Assembly: GCA_028641055.1 (NCBI GenBank)
Contig: CM054063.1
Location: 181,232,756-181,296,755, forward strand
Reading direction: 5' to 3'
Source: Alopecurus myosuroides
Taxonomy: Eukaryota > Streptophyta > Magnoliopsida > Poales > Poaceae
Length of the DNA: 64,000 nt
A program made the translations under genes and the position numbers. Shown piece by piece: positions 23,586 through 33,504 of this stretch (positions are counted from its first letter, which is position 1; each line of letters begins with the position of its first letter). The notes beneath the pieces were generated by a model. The model saw nothing but the letters and a program-made list of their open reading frames with translations. It did not search any database and was not told the origin of the DNA.

Positions 23586-24800
23586 GAGAACGCTCGCTCG
23601 GGTCTGCTCCCAGGGGGCGGCACGGGCGAAACCCTAGCCGCCGCCGCCCCCACACCCCCTCCTCTCCATCCATCCGCCGCCGCCGGAGGAAGCCACCGGA
23701 GGCACAACCCTCCGCGTAGTGGACGACGGCCGACGGGTCCTCGCCTCCTCAGCACAAACGCGGCGGGAGGCCTCCGGCCAGATGCGTTAGTCGGCCCTGG
23801 ACGGCTTGCGCGGACGGCGGAGCACAGACGCCGGGGCGGCGGCCCTGGTTCTTCTGGCGGCAGCTAGTGGGCTGGGTCTGCGTGGGCAGCCGGCGCTGGC
23901 CGGGGTGGTGGTGCCGCCGATGGGATCTGGGGTGGCTCGGCCATGGTGCGGCGGCCGCGTGGCGGCGGCGTCGCCATTGGCTTGGTTCCCGGGCGGCGCA
24001 GACTCCTCTATCTTTGGCGGCGGGAGGCGGTGGTGCTAGGGACCGTCGGCGGCAGGACTCCCGGTGGCGACGGATGCGGAACCCTCCCGCAATCCCTGCT
24101 GGGAGTCGTTTCGCGGCGTCGGGGCTACGAGACATCAAAATAAAGGAGGTGGTCCTTGGGTTTCCCATCGCGCGAAGATGAAGATCCTGAAGTTGGTTCT
24201 CTTTGATCAAACCGGGGTGTCGACCCGAAAGGCTCCGCCGGCGAACTCCCATGGGCGACGCCTAGAGATTGCTGGATCGGTGGAATTCGGTCAAAATGCT
24301 CAGTCATCGAAGGTGACATTGGGGGACTAGCAACGGTGTTCGAAGTCTTTGCATCGATGTGGAACTGGCTTGGAGTTACAAGATTCGTGGCAGCCGTATG
24401 TAAGAGGGGGCGACAACATACGTGAAGTCCAAAGTCCTACCTTTCAGGCTGAAAGCCCAAGGTCTGGCTTTAATTGGTTGTGCCTGGCACTGGTCTTCTT
24501 GGAGCCGTTGTTTTGAGAGCGAGGATTATCTTCAGGGTGAAAACCCAAGGTCTGGCCTTAATTGGTTGTGCCTGACATCGTTCTTCTTGGAGACGTTGTT
24601 TTCGAAGAGATGGACATCAGCTGTTGTTTAGGTGGTGGTTGTGCGGATACCGCGAGGGCTGTAACTCTGTAGCGGGACTTTTCTTTTTATTTCTTCTTTT
24701 TATTGTTTTTCGGCTGTGTGCATCCATTGCGTTGTTGCAGAGGCCGGGTGTAATTTGTATCTCCGTGATATTAATATACTTCCCTTTATCAAAAAAAAAA
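23586..24800 (+). mobile_element. Non-LTR retroposon with poly(A), 1.2 kb
   Basis: Perfect 15-bp target duplication AACCATTCTGGATTC (23571-23585 and 24801-24815). The 5' end is very GC-rich (AAACCCTAGCCGCCGCCGCC near 23629). The 3' end reads GATATTAATATACTTCCCTT followed by TATC and poly(A), the standard end of a grass LINE lineage. Overlapping GC-rich ORFs on both strands have no domain signal. A direct duplication within it repeats the GAAAGCCCAAGGTCTGGC(T/C)TTAATTGG segment near 24460 and 24540. Confidence 0.87.
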
Positions 24801-24815
24801 AACCATTCTGGATTC

Positions 24816-25250
24816 TCTGCTGTACAGAACAAGCTGATGGCTATTGGTACATCGGCCTTGTTTTGGGCAATTTGGAAAACACAAAACGAAGCGTGCTTTC
24901 AAGGGGTTTTTCTTCTGACCTCATTTCCCTTGTGTATTATCTTTATAATTTTGTTCATGGATTGTCCGGATTGCGTAAGGAAAAGCAACATAAGGTTGTC
25001 CGAAAGGATCCAGAAAACTCATGGAGGTGCGGCAGAGGTATTACATAGATCAAAAGGTTGGGTGCTGTTGCACAGAGGATCATTGCATCCTGATGCTGCA
25101 GCTTCCATTGTCTTCCTCTTCGCAAGAACAAGATGTGGGGGACAGATCTTTTTATATTGTTTCCATATTCACCTTGAGTTACAGAACTCTAGGTGCTCGA
25201 ATCTCGGGCTTGTTGTAGGTTGTAGGCTCTAATACAAATTATGGCATGTT
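24816..25250 (+). pseudogene. LINE ORF2 C-terminal remnant
   Basis: Reads SALFWAIWKTQNEACF near 24860-24905, the conserved segment after the zf-RVT zinc-binding region of grass LINE ORF2. It then continues (frameshifted) into a stretch with KKEKQ and RKDPENSW that fits the following variable tail. The preceding reverse transcriptase is missing. The retroposon at 23586-24800 inserted just upstream of, or within, this remnant. Confidence 0.6.
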
Positions 25251-25294
25251 TCCTTTCCAATATTTTACTATTTTTACATTACCTGTAATTTTAT

Positions 25295-25320
25295 AATTGT
25301 GGCAATCCCTTTGTTCAAAC
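25295..25320 (+). repeat. 26-bp direct repeat, copy 1
   Basis: An exact 26-bp match to 26200-26225, beginning AATTGTGGCAATCCC. A shorter third piece (AATTGTGGC) lies at 25563. The repeat marks a local duplication older than the hAT-like insertion. Confidence 0.9.
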
Positions 25321-25325
25321 ATATA

Positions 25326-25448
25326 CTCCCTCCGTCCCATATTAATCATCTCAAACTTGGACTAAAGTAGATGTATCTAACGTTAAAATATGTCTAGATA
25401 AATATACTTTTGTCTAACTTTGAGACAATTAATATGACATGGAGGGAG
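25326..25448. mobile_element. Stowaway (Tc1/Mariner) MITE, 123 bp
   Basis: Terminal inverted repeat CTCCCTCCGTCCCATATTAA at the left and its imperfect complement (ATTAATATGACATGGAGGGAG) at the right, bounded by TA on both sides. The inner halves also pair. Confidence 0.93.
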
Positions 25449-25570
25449 TATAAACTAACTGTCCAGGTAATAATTTTGTTCACCATCCGGCCATCTTCCT
25501 ACAAAATCATGAGCTCCTTATTCCGTTCACCATCCAGCCTTTGTATAAACTAACTTTGAGACAATTGTGG

Positions 25571-26199
25571 CTCAGGGTGGGCATTCGGTCATGACCGAAA
25601 TTTCGGTCTTTATATTTCGGTTAATTTGAAATTCGGTCAATAAAATATGAGAACCGAAATTTACTCAGAACCTTAAAGGACCGAAAAATTCGGGTAACCA
25701 GAATTTCGGTCTCTATTTCGGTCATGACCGAATTTGACAAAAGTAGCTAATAGCTCCAAAATAATGATGGAATTAGAAAAAAAATGCCATCACTTCGTCT
25801 ATAATTTGGACATAGTTGAATCCACATATTTATATCAAGTTGCAGCAGACCATAATCAACATAAAAGCCTCACGGGAGGACATACATGCATACAGCACCA
25901 CAATCTCACAAAAAGGAAAAATACACATGTTTAGAGTTTGGACAAGAAAAAGTGAACTGCATCATTGCAAGTTTGCAACCAAGAACGCATGTATTGTTTC
26001 CGTCGCTCGCTGGTACCTAAATCGGTCGCTTCGGTCTATTCGGGTTTCGTCCATGTGTTGCCCGAATTTTTCAACAAATTTCGGTCTATTTAACTCTGCT
26101 AACCAAATTTGCTTCGGTCTTTTCGGTTTCGGTCATCTCGGTTTCGGTCTCGGTCTTTTCGGTTTCGGTTTTCGGTCATCGGTTTTTATGCCCACCCTG
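25571..26199. mobile_element. hAT-like MITE rich in CGGTC/GACCG motifs
   Basis: Inverted termini CAGGGTGGGCAT at both ends, with a perfect 8-bp target duplication AATTGTGG (25563-25570 and 26200-26207). CAGGG termini with 8-bp duplications are characteristic of the hAT superfamily. Subterminal zones are packed with ATTTCGGTC and its complement, forming long fold-backs. The centre has no transposase ORF. Confidence 0.82.
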
Positions 26200-26225
26200 A
26201 ATTGTGGCAATCCCTTTGTTCAAAC
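26200..26225 (+). repeat. 26-bp direct repeat, copy 2
   Basis: Exact second copy of 25295-25320. Its first eight bases serve as the hAT target duplication. Confidence 0.9.
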
Positions 26226-26276
26226 TATCGTCGAGTAGTAGGGAAGGAAGTTTAGAAGTTAGAACCTCCTTACATT

Positions 26277-26411
26277 GCGGATGGGCTCTCACTCCAGCAG
26301 TTGGTGCAGTGGCACTACCCAGCCCACCCGAGTTCGACTCGTGGTGCCACACATTTCTCCTTAATTAAAAATGATGAGGCTCCTCCCTCAGCGGTTAAAA
26401 AAAAAAAGACT
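26277..26411 (+). mobile_element. tRNA-derived SINE
   Basis: Contains an A-box-like TGGTGCAGTGGCACT and a B-box GAGTTCGACTC spaced as in a tRNA promoter, then a short non-tRNA body ending in CCTCAGCGG and an A-rich tail. It is flanked by a 10-bp direct repeat TCCTTACATT (26267-26276 and 26412-26421). RNA polymerase III transcription is implied by the boxes. Confidence 0.82.
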
Positions 26412-26698
26412 TCCTTACATTATCAAACAACTGAGAGTAGCCAAAAGTTAACCGACATACTGTGAACAGTAAAGTGAGAAGCATTATATTGCTGGTGCAA
26501 CATTGTACAGTTTTTTTTTACTTCATCATTTAGACGTTGGCACAATCTGAAAAGGACAAGACACATATGAAACACATGTTCTAACGTTTTTTGTTCTGGC
26601 TCGGTTATTCCATCTAAGCCATTCCTTTTTATGAAAGAAAGGTAAGGGACAAAATAAAATAAAATTAAAGAACCAAGCATATTAAACAAGCAAAAGGA

Positions 26699-26754
26699 AA
26701 GGGAAGGATTTGAACCCTCGATAGTTCTTAAACTATACTGATTTTTTCTACCAG
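26699..26754 (-). pseudogene. Decayed plastid-type tRNA-Ser (trnS-UGA-like) fragment
   Basis: The minus strand shows an anticodon stem CTGGT/ATCAG, a long variable arm (ATAGTTT paired with AACTAT) and a T arm reading CGAGGGTTCAAATCC, in correct order and spacing. The long variable arm and sequence resemble plastid trnS-UGA. The D arm and acceptor 5' half are gone, and the anticodon loop is changed. It is probably a relic of plastid DNA transferred to the nucleus and is not functional. Confidence 0.45.
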
Positions 26755-26766
26755 AGTTATTTTTGC

Positions 26767-27560
26767 TAGTTAGCTTATGATTAAAACATGTCACATTCTG
26801 CTTAATTTAAGTGATCTTCCTTTATGGTCCATACAATGTTCAATTTCTTTATTAACCTTCTATGTTGGCTATATAAGCCGCATAAGTTTCAATTGCTTAA
26901 TTTTCCAATAAACTTTTTGAGTTGGCCTATTATTAAAAAAATGCGACCATCGGCAGCAGAAGATCCAATAATTGTAGGCGTCGGGAATAAGATTATGTTC
27001 TGCTTTTGTATGCATCCACCTACTGTATTTGGCACAAAATTGCTTCAATTGTTTTTTGTTCTTTGCTTTTTCACTTGGTCGATGAATGAAACATTGAAAT
27101 GATGTGAGCGTTGATATGAAGCATATAATGTTTAATACATTTTTTGTTTAAAATGGTCTGGGTTTTTTCTAAATAGTTTGGCTAGAATATTTGAGGGACA
27201 TAGTGGTTCTATTGCTTGTTTGTCCAAGACACTATCTTAGTTGGCTCATGATTAAATCAATGCCACATTCATGAGTTAAGATCCAATAGTTGTAGGCATC
27301 ATAAAGAATACTTTATGCAAATTTCGGCCGTGTCCAACTATTGTTAGTCCAACCATACAATGATCTTGCTTGTTCATATGAGATACACAATGTTTAATTG
27401 CTTGTTTTGTTTTATGGGTAAATATATTTTGTCTCAATCGGTTTTAAGGAGTTAAGGAAGCGCGTGCACTTATTTTGACCGTGTAATTTATAGATTTTTT
27501 GTGTGCAATGAACTGGCCAGTTTATGAGACACATAATGCCTAGTGATTGATTCATTATAT
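26767..27560 (+). repeat. Degenerate tandem repeat, period about 155 bp
   Basis: A motif of the form AGTTGGCTCATGATTAAA..ATG(C)CACATTC..AAGATCCAATAGTTGTAGGC recurs at about 26768, 26920 and 27237, that is at one and two units of about 155 bp. A second motif, (C)ATATGA(A)GCATATAATGTTTAA, recurs at about 27113, 27376 and 27525. Copies are heavily diverged. Confidence 0.45.
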
Positions 27561-28043
27561 TCATATTTTGCACTATGTTGTTAAATTAGTATGTTTGAGC
27601 CACTCTGTTTGATTCTTGTTTCGCTATATCAGAAGCCAATGACCCTTTAAAACATTTGATAGCGAATACAGTCGCATGTTTTCCTAGTATGCCGTTGTCA
27701 CTTGTTTTATCTTAGTATCATCCTGCAAGTATATCTAGGCATAGAGGGTGACTCCTACATCATGTGTAGGGATTATTTCACAGAGAAGCGGTGACAATGG
27801 TACATGCTCTTATCTATTTCTGGCGTCAACTATCCACGTTATTTCCGAAAAAAGTGATCTATGTGACACTCTTGTTGCTTACTCGCTTTTTTTTTTTTTA
27901 TAACGGGTCAACGAAAATTACAAAAAAAACGCTGGTGTGTTCGATAAGCTGTTGTAACTTGTTCTCAGTTAGTTTGAGGTTGTAAACAAAGCTATGGAGA
28001 CTAGAACATGCTCTTATTGGTCAACGGCAAACAATATTCTGGT

Positions 28044-28950
28044 ATTCTTTCGTCTTCTGACTTTCCCCCCTCACCCTAGGGTTTGAGAGTCGTCCACAGC
28101 GTTCCCCCACCCCCGCCGGCGCGTTCCGCGTCTCCCACCGGCGGCGATGCCGTTCGGCGTGGATTCGAGGACGTTGCTTGGCTTGTGAATAGCAGATGTA
28201 GGATCTATGTAGTTGAGCTTTTAGCTGCCGCTATGGCGTTCTTCCTTTCCCCCGGCTGGATCCCCGCGACTCGCAGCGACGCGGAGGCCTGGTCTTCTTC
28301 ATTCTGCAGGTGCGGTCCATGGCGGATGGTGCTTGCGGGAGAGGGAGATCGAAGCCGCTTCAATAATTTCGCCTGCCCTATCGGTCGCTCAGGAGATGCG
28401 AAGAAGAACATCATCTTACCTCCTCTGCTTCTCCACGGAGGTCAAGGAAGGAGGTCAAGAAGCGGTTCTTCTCCGTCGTCGACTAAGTGGTCTCAGCTGC
28501 AGTCCGGAGCAAATCAAGCGGGTGTGAAGCTCACCCCCGCCATCTTTGGCCATTCGGGTGGCCATTCTACATCAACCTCCAAGACGGAGGCCCTCTGCGC
28601 TCGTCGTCGGGGCTCGACGGCTCGCATCCACCAAGTGGTTTGTCCCCGGTGGTTGGGAGCTCGCCGGCGTCAAGTGCCTCGCCGGAAGGGAGAGCTCGAG
28701 CTCCTCACTGTGCTCCGATTTCGGCGGTTCTGCCGCCTGGAGATCGCCGGCGATTCTTCGAGGAGAAGCCCGAGGACCGGATCGCTTTTCTATTTCTTTG
28801 TCCAGGGTGTTTTCTGTAAATCTGAGGTCTTATCTTCGAATACTAGGTCCATAGTGCAAGTTTCGTTAGGACCTCAGTGTAATTTGTAATCTCCTCAATC
28901 AATGCAGCATCGGCACTTCGGTGCCACCTCTTGTACAAAAAAAAAAAAAA
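28044..28950 (+). mobile_element. Non-LTR retroposon with poly(A), 0.9 kb
   Basis: 13-bp target duplication ACAATATTCTGGT (28031-28043 and 28951-28963), poly(A) from about 28937. The 5' end carries TCACCCTAGGGTTTGAG and GC-rich sequence; the 3' end reads GTAATTTGTAATCTCCTCAA. A 268-codon frame covers most of it but has no domain and is compositionally driven, so I do not call it a gene. Confidence 0.85.
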
Positions 28951-28963
28951 ACAATATTCTGGT

Positions 28964-30094
28964 TATTCTTGTAGAAACAGATGTCGTCACTACATTTTAA
29001 GATGCAACTGATATAATTATACATAAAATGGAGAAAACAAGTGCAATAGTTACCAACACAAGCCAACAGAGATAAATTAAAAAGTAGGCAAGTTTTACTA
29101 ACCATCTAAACAAAAATCGCATCTCCAACTCTCATGGTAAGATAGTTAGAAATATCAATTTTGTTCATTATTAGTGAAACTTTATTTAACATTTAATTGT
29201 TCAGTTTGTCGATGTTATGTAATTATTTTTATAACTCTAAAGTTCATGTATTATTTGATATCATCTGTGCATTACTCTAGTTCTAACTTTCATTTTTTGT
29301 CCTTTAATTCTCTGCTAGGGTTAGCCGCAAAGAAGACATCAATTTTAGTTGTAATTGGACCCTTCCTTATGGGGCTGTAATTTTTTTATGTTGTTGTTGC
29401 ACTTGTCAAAATGTGTTGTGCCTAAGTTGGGTCATACTTATATTATGAGTCGCCATTTGCTAGTCCGCTAAAAAAATTGTCATCGGGTTGGCATATGGAT
29501 TTTAAATCGGTTGTACAGGCTTACGGTATTGTGCTATTGTGCCATAGCTATTTTGTGTCTAGTCTCAACTTGGTATGGTTGTAGGCCCAAATCTAAAGTT
29601 GGACACTTTAGATGGGCCCCAAGCAAACCGGATCTGAAATGTTGTTTATCTGTGCCTCTAACAGTATGACATTTAAACAAGACAGAACAATAACACGGCA
29701 TAACATTTTTTTGATGGTATATGAAAGGTTTTCCTCTCGAAAGGTCGATTAGAGCTCACGGAAAACGCGCGCGAGCATGACGAGTGACAGTAACGACGCC
29801 ACTTGTGGAAGGGTTGGCAAATCCTGAAAAACTAAATCGCGTGTCCCCCTCGTGGGCCCATATCGCGCGCGGAAAGGAAGTGCTCGAACCACCTAAGCCG
29901 AGCGAATTACATGTGCCTTTTTCTTCTTCCTACACTGCACGCTGAGAGCTCATTACAAATCCGATCCATCAAAAGTGGTAGGCAGCTAGCTGTATGCACT
30001 ACGATGGAGTAAATTCCAAAAAAACAATTACACGCAGTTTAATCCCGTAATAGTTCGGCTTTGCCTCGAATATGGACGCCTACGCCGCATCATC
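28964..30094. other. No gene identified
   Basis: Mixed AT-rich sequence, then a short GC-richer part with CGCGCGCG motifs near 29770-29870. No ORF, element terminus or RNA that I can support. Confidence 0.4.
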
Positions 30095-30555
30095 TAAAAT
30101 GTATACACACTATATTTAGAAAGTACACCATGCTATACCTAAAAAGTATACCCACCTTGGTACTGAAAGTGTACGCACGTTGTACATGAAAGTACACCTT
30201 GAAAATTACACTCATGGTGATACTGCATAATACAGAAAGTACACTCAAGCTGCTTCTGAATGTATATCCATGTTGTACCTACAAGTACACTCACACTGCT
30301 ATTGAAAGTATACACGTTTCTATTGAAAATACACCCACGTTATACCTGAAAATACACCCACGCTAATACTGAAAGTACACACATGTTGCTGCAGAAAGTA
30401 CACGCTGGTGGTATACACCGACGCAGTAACACAAAGTATGCCCATGTTGCTACTGAAAGTACACGCTGCTGATGTGCACCAACATTGTACCATAAAGTAT
30501 ACCCGCGTTGCTACTGAATGTACAGACTGGTACTGAAAGTATACCGAAACTGCTA
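30095..30555 (+). repeat. Degenerate minisatellite, unit about 25-28 bp
   Basis: About sixteen imperfect copies of a unit resembling TACTGAAAGTACACCCACGT, alternating AAAGTACAC and AAAGTATAC cores. It ends at the left terminus of the CACTA element at 30558. Confidence 0.8.
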
Positions 30556-30594
30556 CTCACTATTAGGAAACATGCTATAGCAGCATCAGGTACC

Positions 30595-30925
30595 ACCGGC
30601 GCACGTGCAAAGAGGACCGCCGGCGGTAAGTATCGCCGGCGTGCATATCGAGCACGCGCTAGTGTTACCGAGTTACCCCCAGCGCGCGCAAAGCCAGAGG
30701 CGCCAGCGCTAAGGGCACGCCAGCCCCCTCTGGGCAGACTTGGCCCCAGCGCACGCGAGGCCCAACGCGCCGGTGCTAAGTGTATTACCCCCGGCACGTA
30801 GGTGGCATAGCGCGCCGGCGCTACTCGGCTATCTCATAGCAAATTCACCCCTAGTGTTTTGTTCCAGCCACGCGCCGGTGCTAAATATTACCCCCGACGC
30901 CCCTATGTGCGCGCGCGCCGGCAGT
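30595..30925. repeat. Subterminal repeats of CACTA B
   Basis: Alternating motifs such as CCGCCGGCGGTAAG and GCGCCGGCGCTA every 30-60 bp in both orientations. Such arrays are the binding sites of the element-encoded TnpA-type protein in characterised CACTA elements. Confidence 0.75.
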
Positions 30926-31184
30926 AAACTGAAGTACTATAAACTTGGTCCAGCCAATCCACCACCACCCATTTTCCCAAGCACTCACTCCTCCTTATTT
31001 AAATCCTAAACTCCTCTCTTCCCATTTCATTTTGCCACTCCTTTCTTCCTATTTTAGCACATTTAACCAACCAAATTTGATATATTTTGTCAAATTCTTC
31101 TCTCCAAACATGCCCCTCCCTTCTACCTAGTTAGATCTAGATTTACTATGAAGAATCTCTCTCGCCACATGCAACATATTCATA

Positions 31185-31210
31185 TATCTAGATCTAGCTA
31201 GATCTAGATA
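31185..31210. repeat. 26-bp perfect palindrome in the CACTA B leader
   Basis: A perfectly self-complementary 26-bp sequence centred on AGCT, built from repeated ATCTAG/CTAGAT. A half copy (TTAGATCTAGATT) lies 50 bp upstream. It sits between the putative TATA box and the transposase coding sequence. Confidence 0.9.
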
Positions 31211-31550
31211 CATAAGGGTCCACGCCACTCTCTTCGGTCGACACATGTCGTGTGTGTACGTTATGATCTTCGATATCTCGCGTCCATACTTATATCGAGT
31301 TATAATTGTTGTGTTTGCAACCGAAATATGTGATGACCTATTTATGAGAATTGTATTGTGTTTGCGACCATGTAAGATGTGATGACATGGAAATGAGTTG
31401 GCAATATTTTGCCGAAATGTTGATGCATTTGCGTCTCGGCAAATTTTGGCCACTCCGGCTTGACCTTTTCTAGCAAAGGTCATGCCGATATTTTCCGTGA
31501 CACCTGGATGGTTATAATCAAATTAGCTCTTGTCAGCCGTGTAGGCGACA

Positions 31551-32255
31551 ATGGTCATATTGATGAGGGAAAGCGTCGTGGATAGATATGTGGAACGTGC
31601 AACGTCCGACATGCATCGAAGGAACCGCATAGACATAACTTGTCTGTGTCGAAGATGCAAACTTGGATCCTTGTTCAACCCCTCTTTGGGCATACTGAAG
31701 GACACGTTCTCAGGCGTGGTTTCATGGACGGTTACACTCAGTGGACCATGAGTGATAAGGAAGATGATCATGAGGATGATCATGAGGAGGGCGCGCAACA
31801 GCAGCTGAAAATGGATAAGAAGGGCATGATGACAACGGCGAGGACGAAGAGGCTACCGCACACGACGATGGAGAGGAAGACGCGGATAATTGTCTCCGCT
31901 AACATCAGTCGTGCAGGACCCTCATGTTCAAGAGCTACTTCTCAGGGATAGGAGGATAACTGACGCGAGAGCCGCTGGTAGACGGAAATCTAAGCTGGCG
32001 CAACTGGAGATAGACTCGAATACTCTGTTGTACGATGCACCAGATCGCGATCCGGAGGAGTCCCGCTTACGAGTAGCACTTGATATTATGCAGATGAAGG
32101 CAAAACACATATGGACCGACGCAAGCGTCGACGACCTCCCGCAATACATGAAAAAACGTCTTCCCAAAGACAACATGTGTCCTACTAGTCTAGACGAGGC
32201 GAAGAAAGTCGTGTGCCCTCTTGATTTACCACAGACAAAATACCTTGCCTGCATC
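31551..32255 (+). pseudogene. CACTA TnpD transposase, N-terminal part (frameshifted)
   Basis: Pieces in different frames give the transposase-associated domain: cysteines in ITCLCRRCKLGSLF near 31640, then GFMDGYTQWTMSD near 31720, an acidic histidine-rich stretch and a linker. The segment WTDASVDDLPQYMKKRLP then leads into CPTSLDEAKKVVCPLDLP. The frame reaches YLACI exactly at the solo LTR insertion point. At least two frameshifts separate the pieces, so it is not translatable. It continues at 39822. Confidence 0.82.
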
Positions 32256-32768
32256 TGTAGCGCCCTACCTTCTAATAAAGGTAGACCACATGTGTAACCT
32301 GCTATTCCTGGGATCTCTGATAGCATACACATGACAAAATGAAATATTCATTGCGACAACATCATTCTACATCGTTGATCAAATAAGATATGAAATTAAA
32401 TAGTCTTACAAATGGCATAGTCAACATGGACTAGCCCAAATAACAATGTTTCAAAGAAAACACAGCGGGAATAAATCATTAATGAGCCTTCTTGATCTTC
32501 ATGCGACACAGGCAGAACATGTTGGCGATAGACGACTCAAGATCGTAAACAAAATCCTCACTTGTCTTCAAATTCATCTGCACGTTGGAATATGCAGCCC
32601 CGTGGGGGAGGAAGTCAGTACAAACAATATACTGGCAAGTGACACTTGTACGGTGGCAGTTTTGAGGAATAAACTAGCTACATGATATTTGGCTGGTGGA
32701 GCCTGGGGCTATTTGCATAAAGCCAGTTTTTTCCTATGTTTGTAAATAAAAAATGAAGATATGTGTAC

Positions 32769-32966
32769 AATCATGCATGGCTAAACCACCATGAAGTTGG
32801 ACAAATCATCATGCCTAAACGACCATGAGGTTTGATAAATCATCATGGCTAAACCACCATGAGGTTTGAAAAATCATCATGGCTAAACCACCATGAAGTT
32901 TTATAAATCATCATGGCTCAACCACCATGATGTTTGATTTTGGCATCATTGCTAGACCACCGTGTG
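32769..32966 (+). repeat. 34-bp minisatellite within the solo LTR
   Basis: About five and a half tandem copies of a 34-bp unit containing CATCATGGCTAAACCACCAT. Each unit carries ATGGCTAAACC followed by ACCATGA, so neighbouring CATGG and CCATG elements can pair. Confidence 0.88.
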
Positions 32967-33504
32967 TCCTATAAGGGATTTCTACCATATTTTATTTTAT
33001 TCAGAAAAGATGAGGAGATCCTTCAGCACGAACTCCATTTAGTAGCTCAAATTGCCCATAGCCGGGGACACGACTAATATCTTAGTTTTTAACTCTAAAG
33101 AGGTTGTGCACTTTCACCTTGCGACTCATCCTCCCCAAGAGAACAATCAGAGGAGATCTTTGGGAAGAGAGATTCACCCATACCAGCAAAACTCGACGCT
33201 CCAAAAATTCTACCACCCAATGTCTTACAATAGGATGAACCCCAACAACTTACTCAATCTTGGCAGAGCCCATATTACCTCAAGGCTGCACTGGAAGCTA
33301 ACTAAAACAGTGAATACCTACAAATATCTTTGTTCCTGGGTGCCAGTCCACATTTCATTCATCCACCATGCAAGGTTCATTCCACCTAGGTGTTTCATTG
33401 GGTTGTTAATTTTCAAAGTTCTATAAATACCACAACCAAAATGAAACAACATCAGCTGTGATAGTAGTCTAGTATAGCTAAACTAGTACCTAGAAGGGTT
33501 TTAG

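Noticed and set aside
28083..28889. 268-codon open frame that could be annotated as a gene.
   Set aside because: It lies inside a poly(A)-tailed retroposon with target duplication, is GC-driven, overlaps other long frames on both strands and has no domain.
32769..32966. Regular repeats considered as a CRISPR-like array.
   Set aside because: Units are contiguous with no unique spacers, and the genome is plant nuclear. It is a minisatellite.
33360..33504. A plus-strand promoter-like stretch with CATGCA and CTATAAATACC, looking like a seed-gene promoter with a CACTA in its 5' UTR.
   Set aside because: It lies wholly inside the minus-strand chromovirus solo LTR (32256-39821), whose boundaries are fixed by the resumed transposase frame. 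No gene follows the CACTA.
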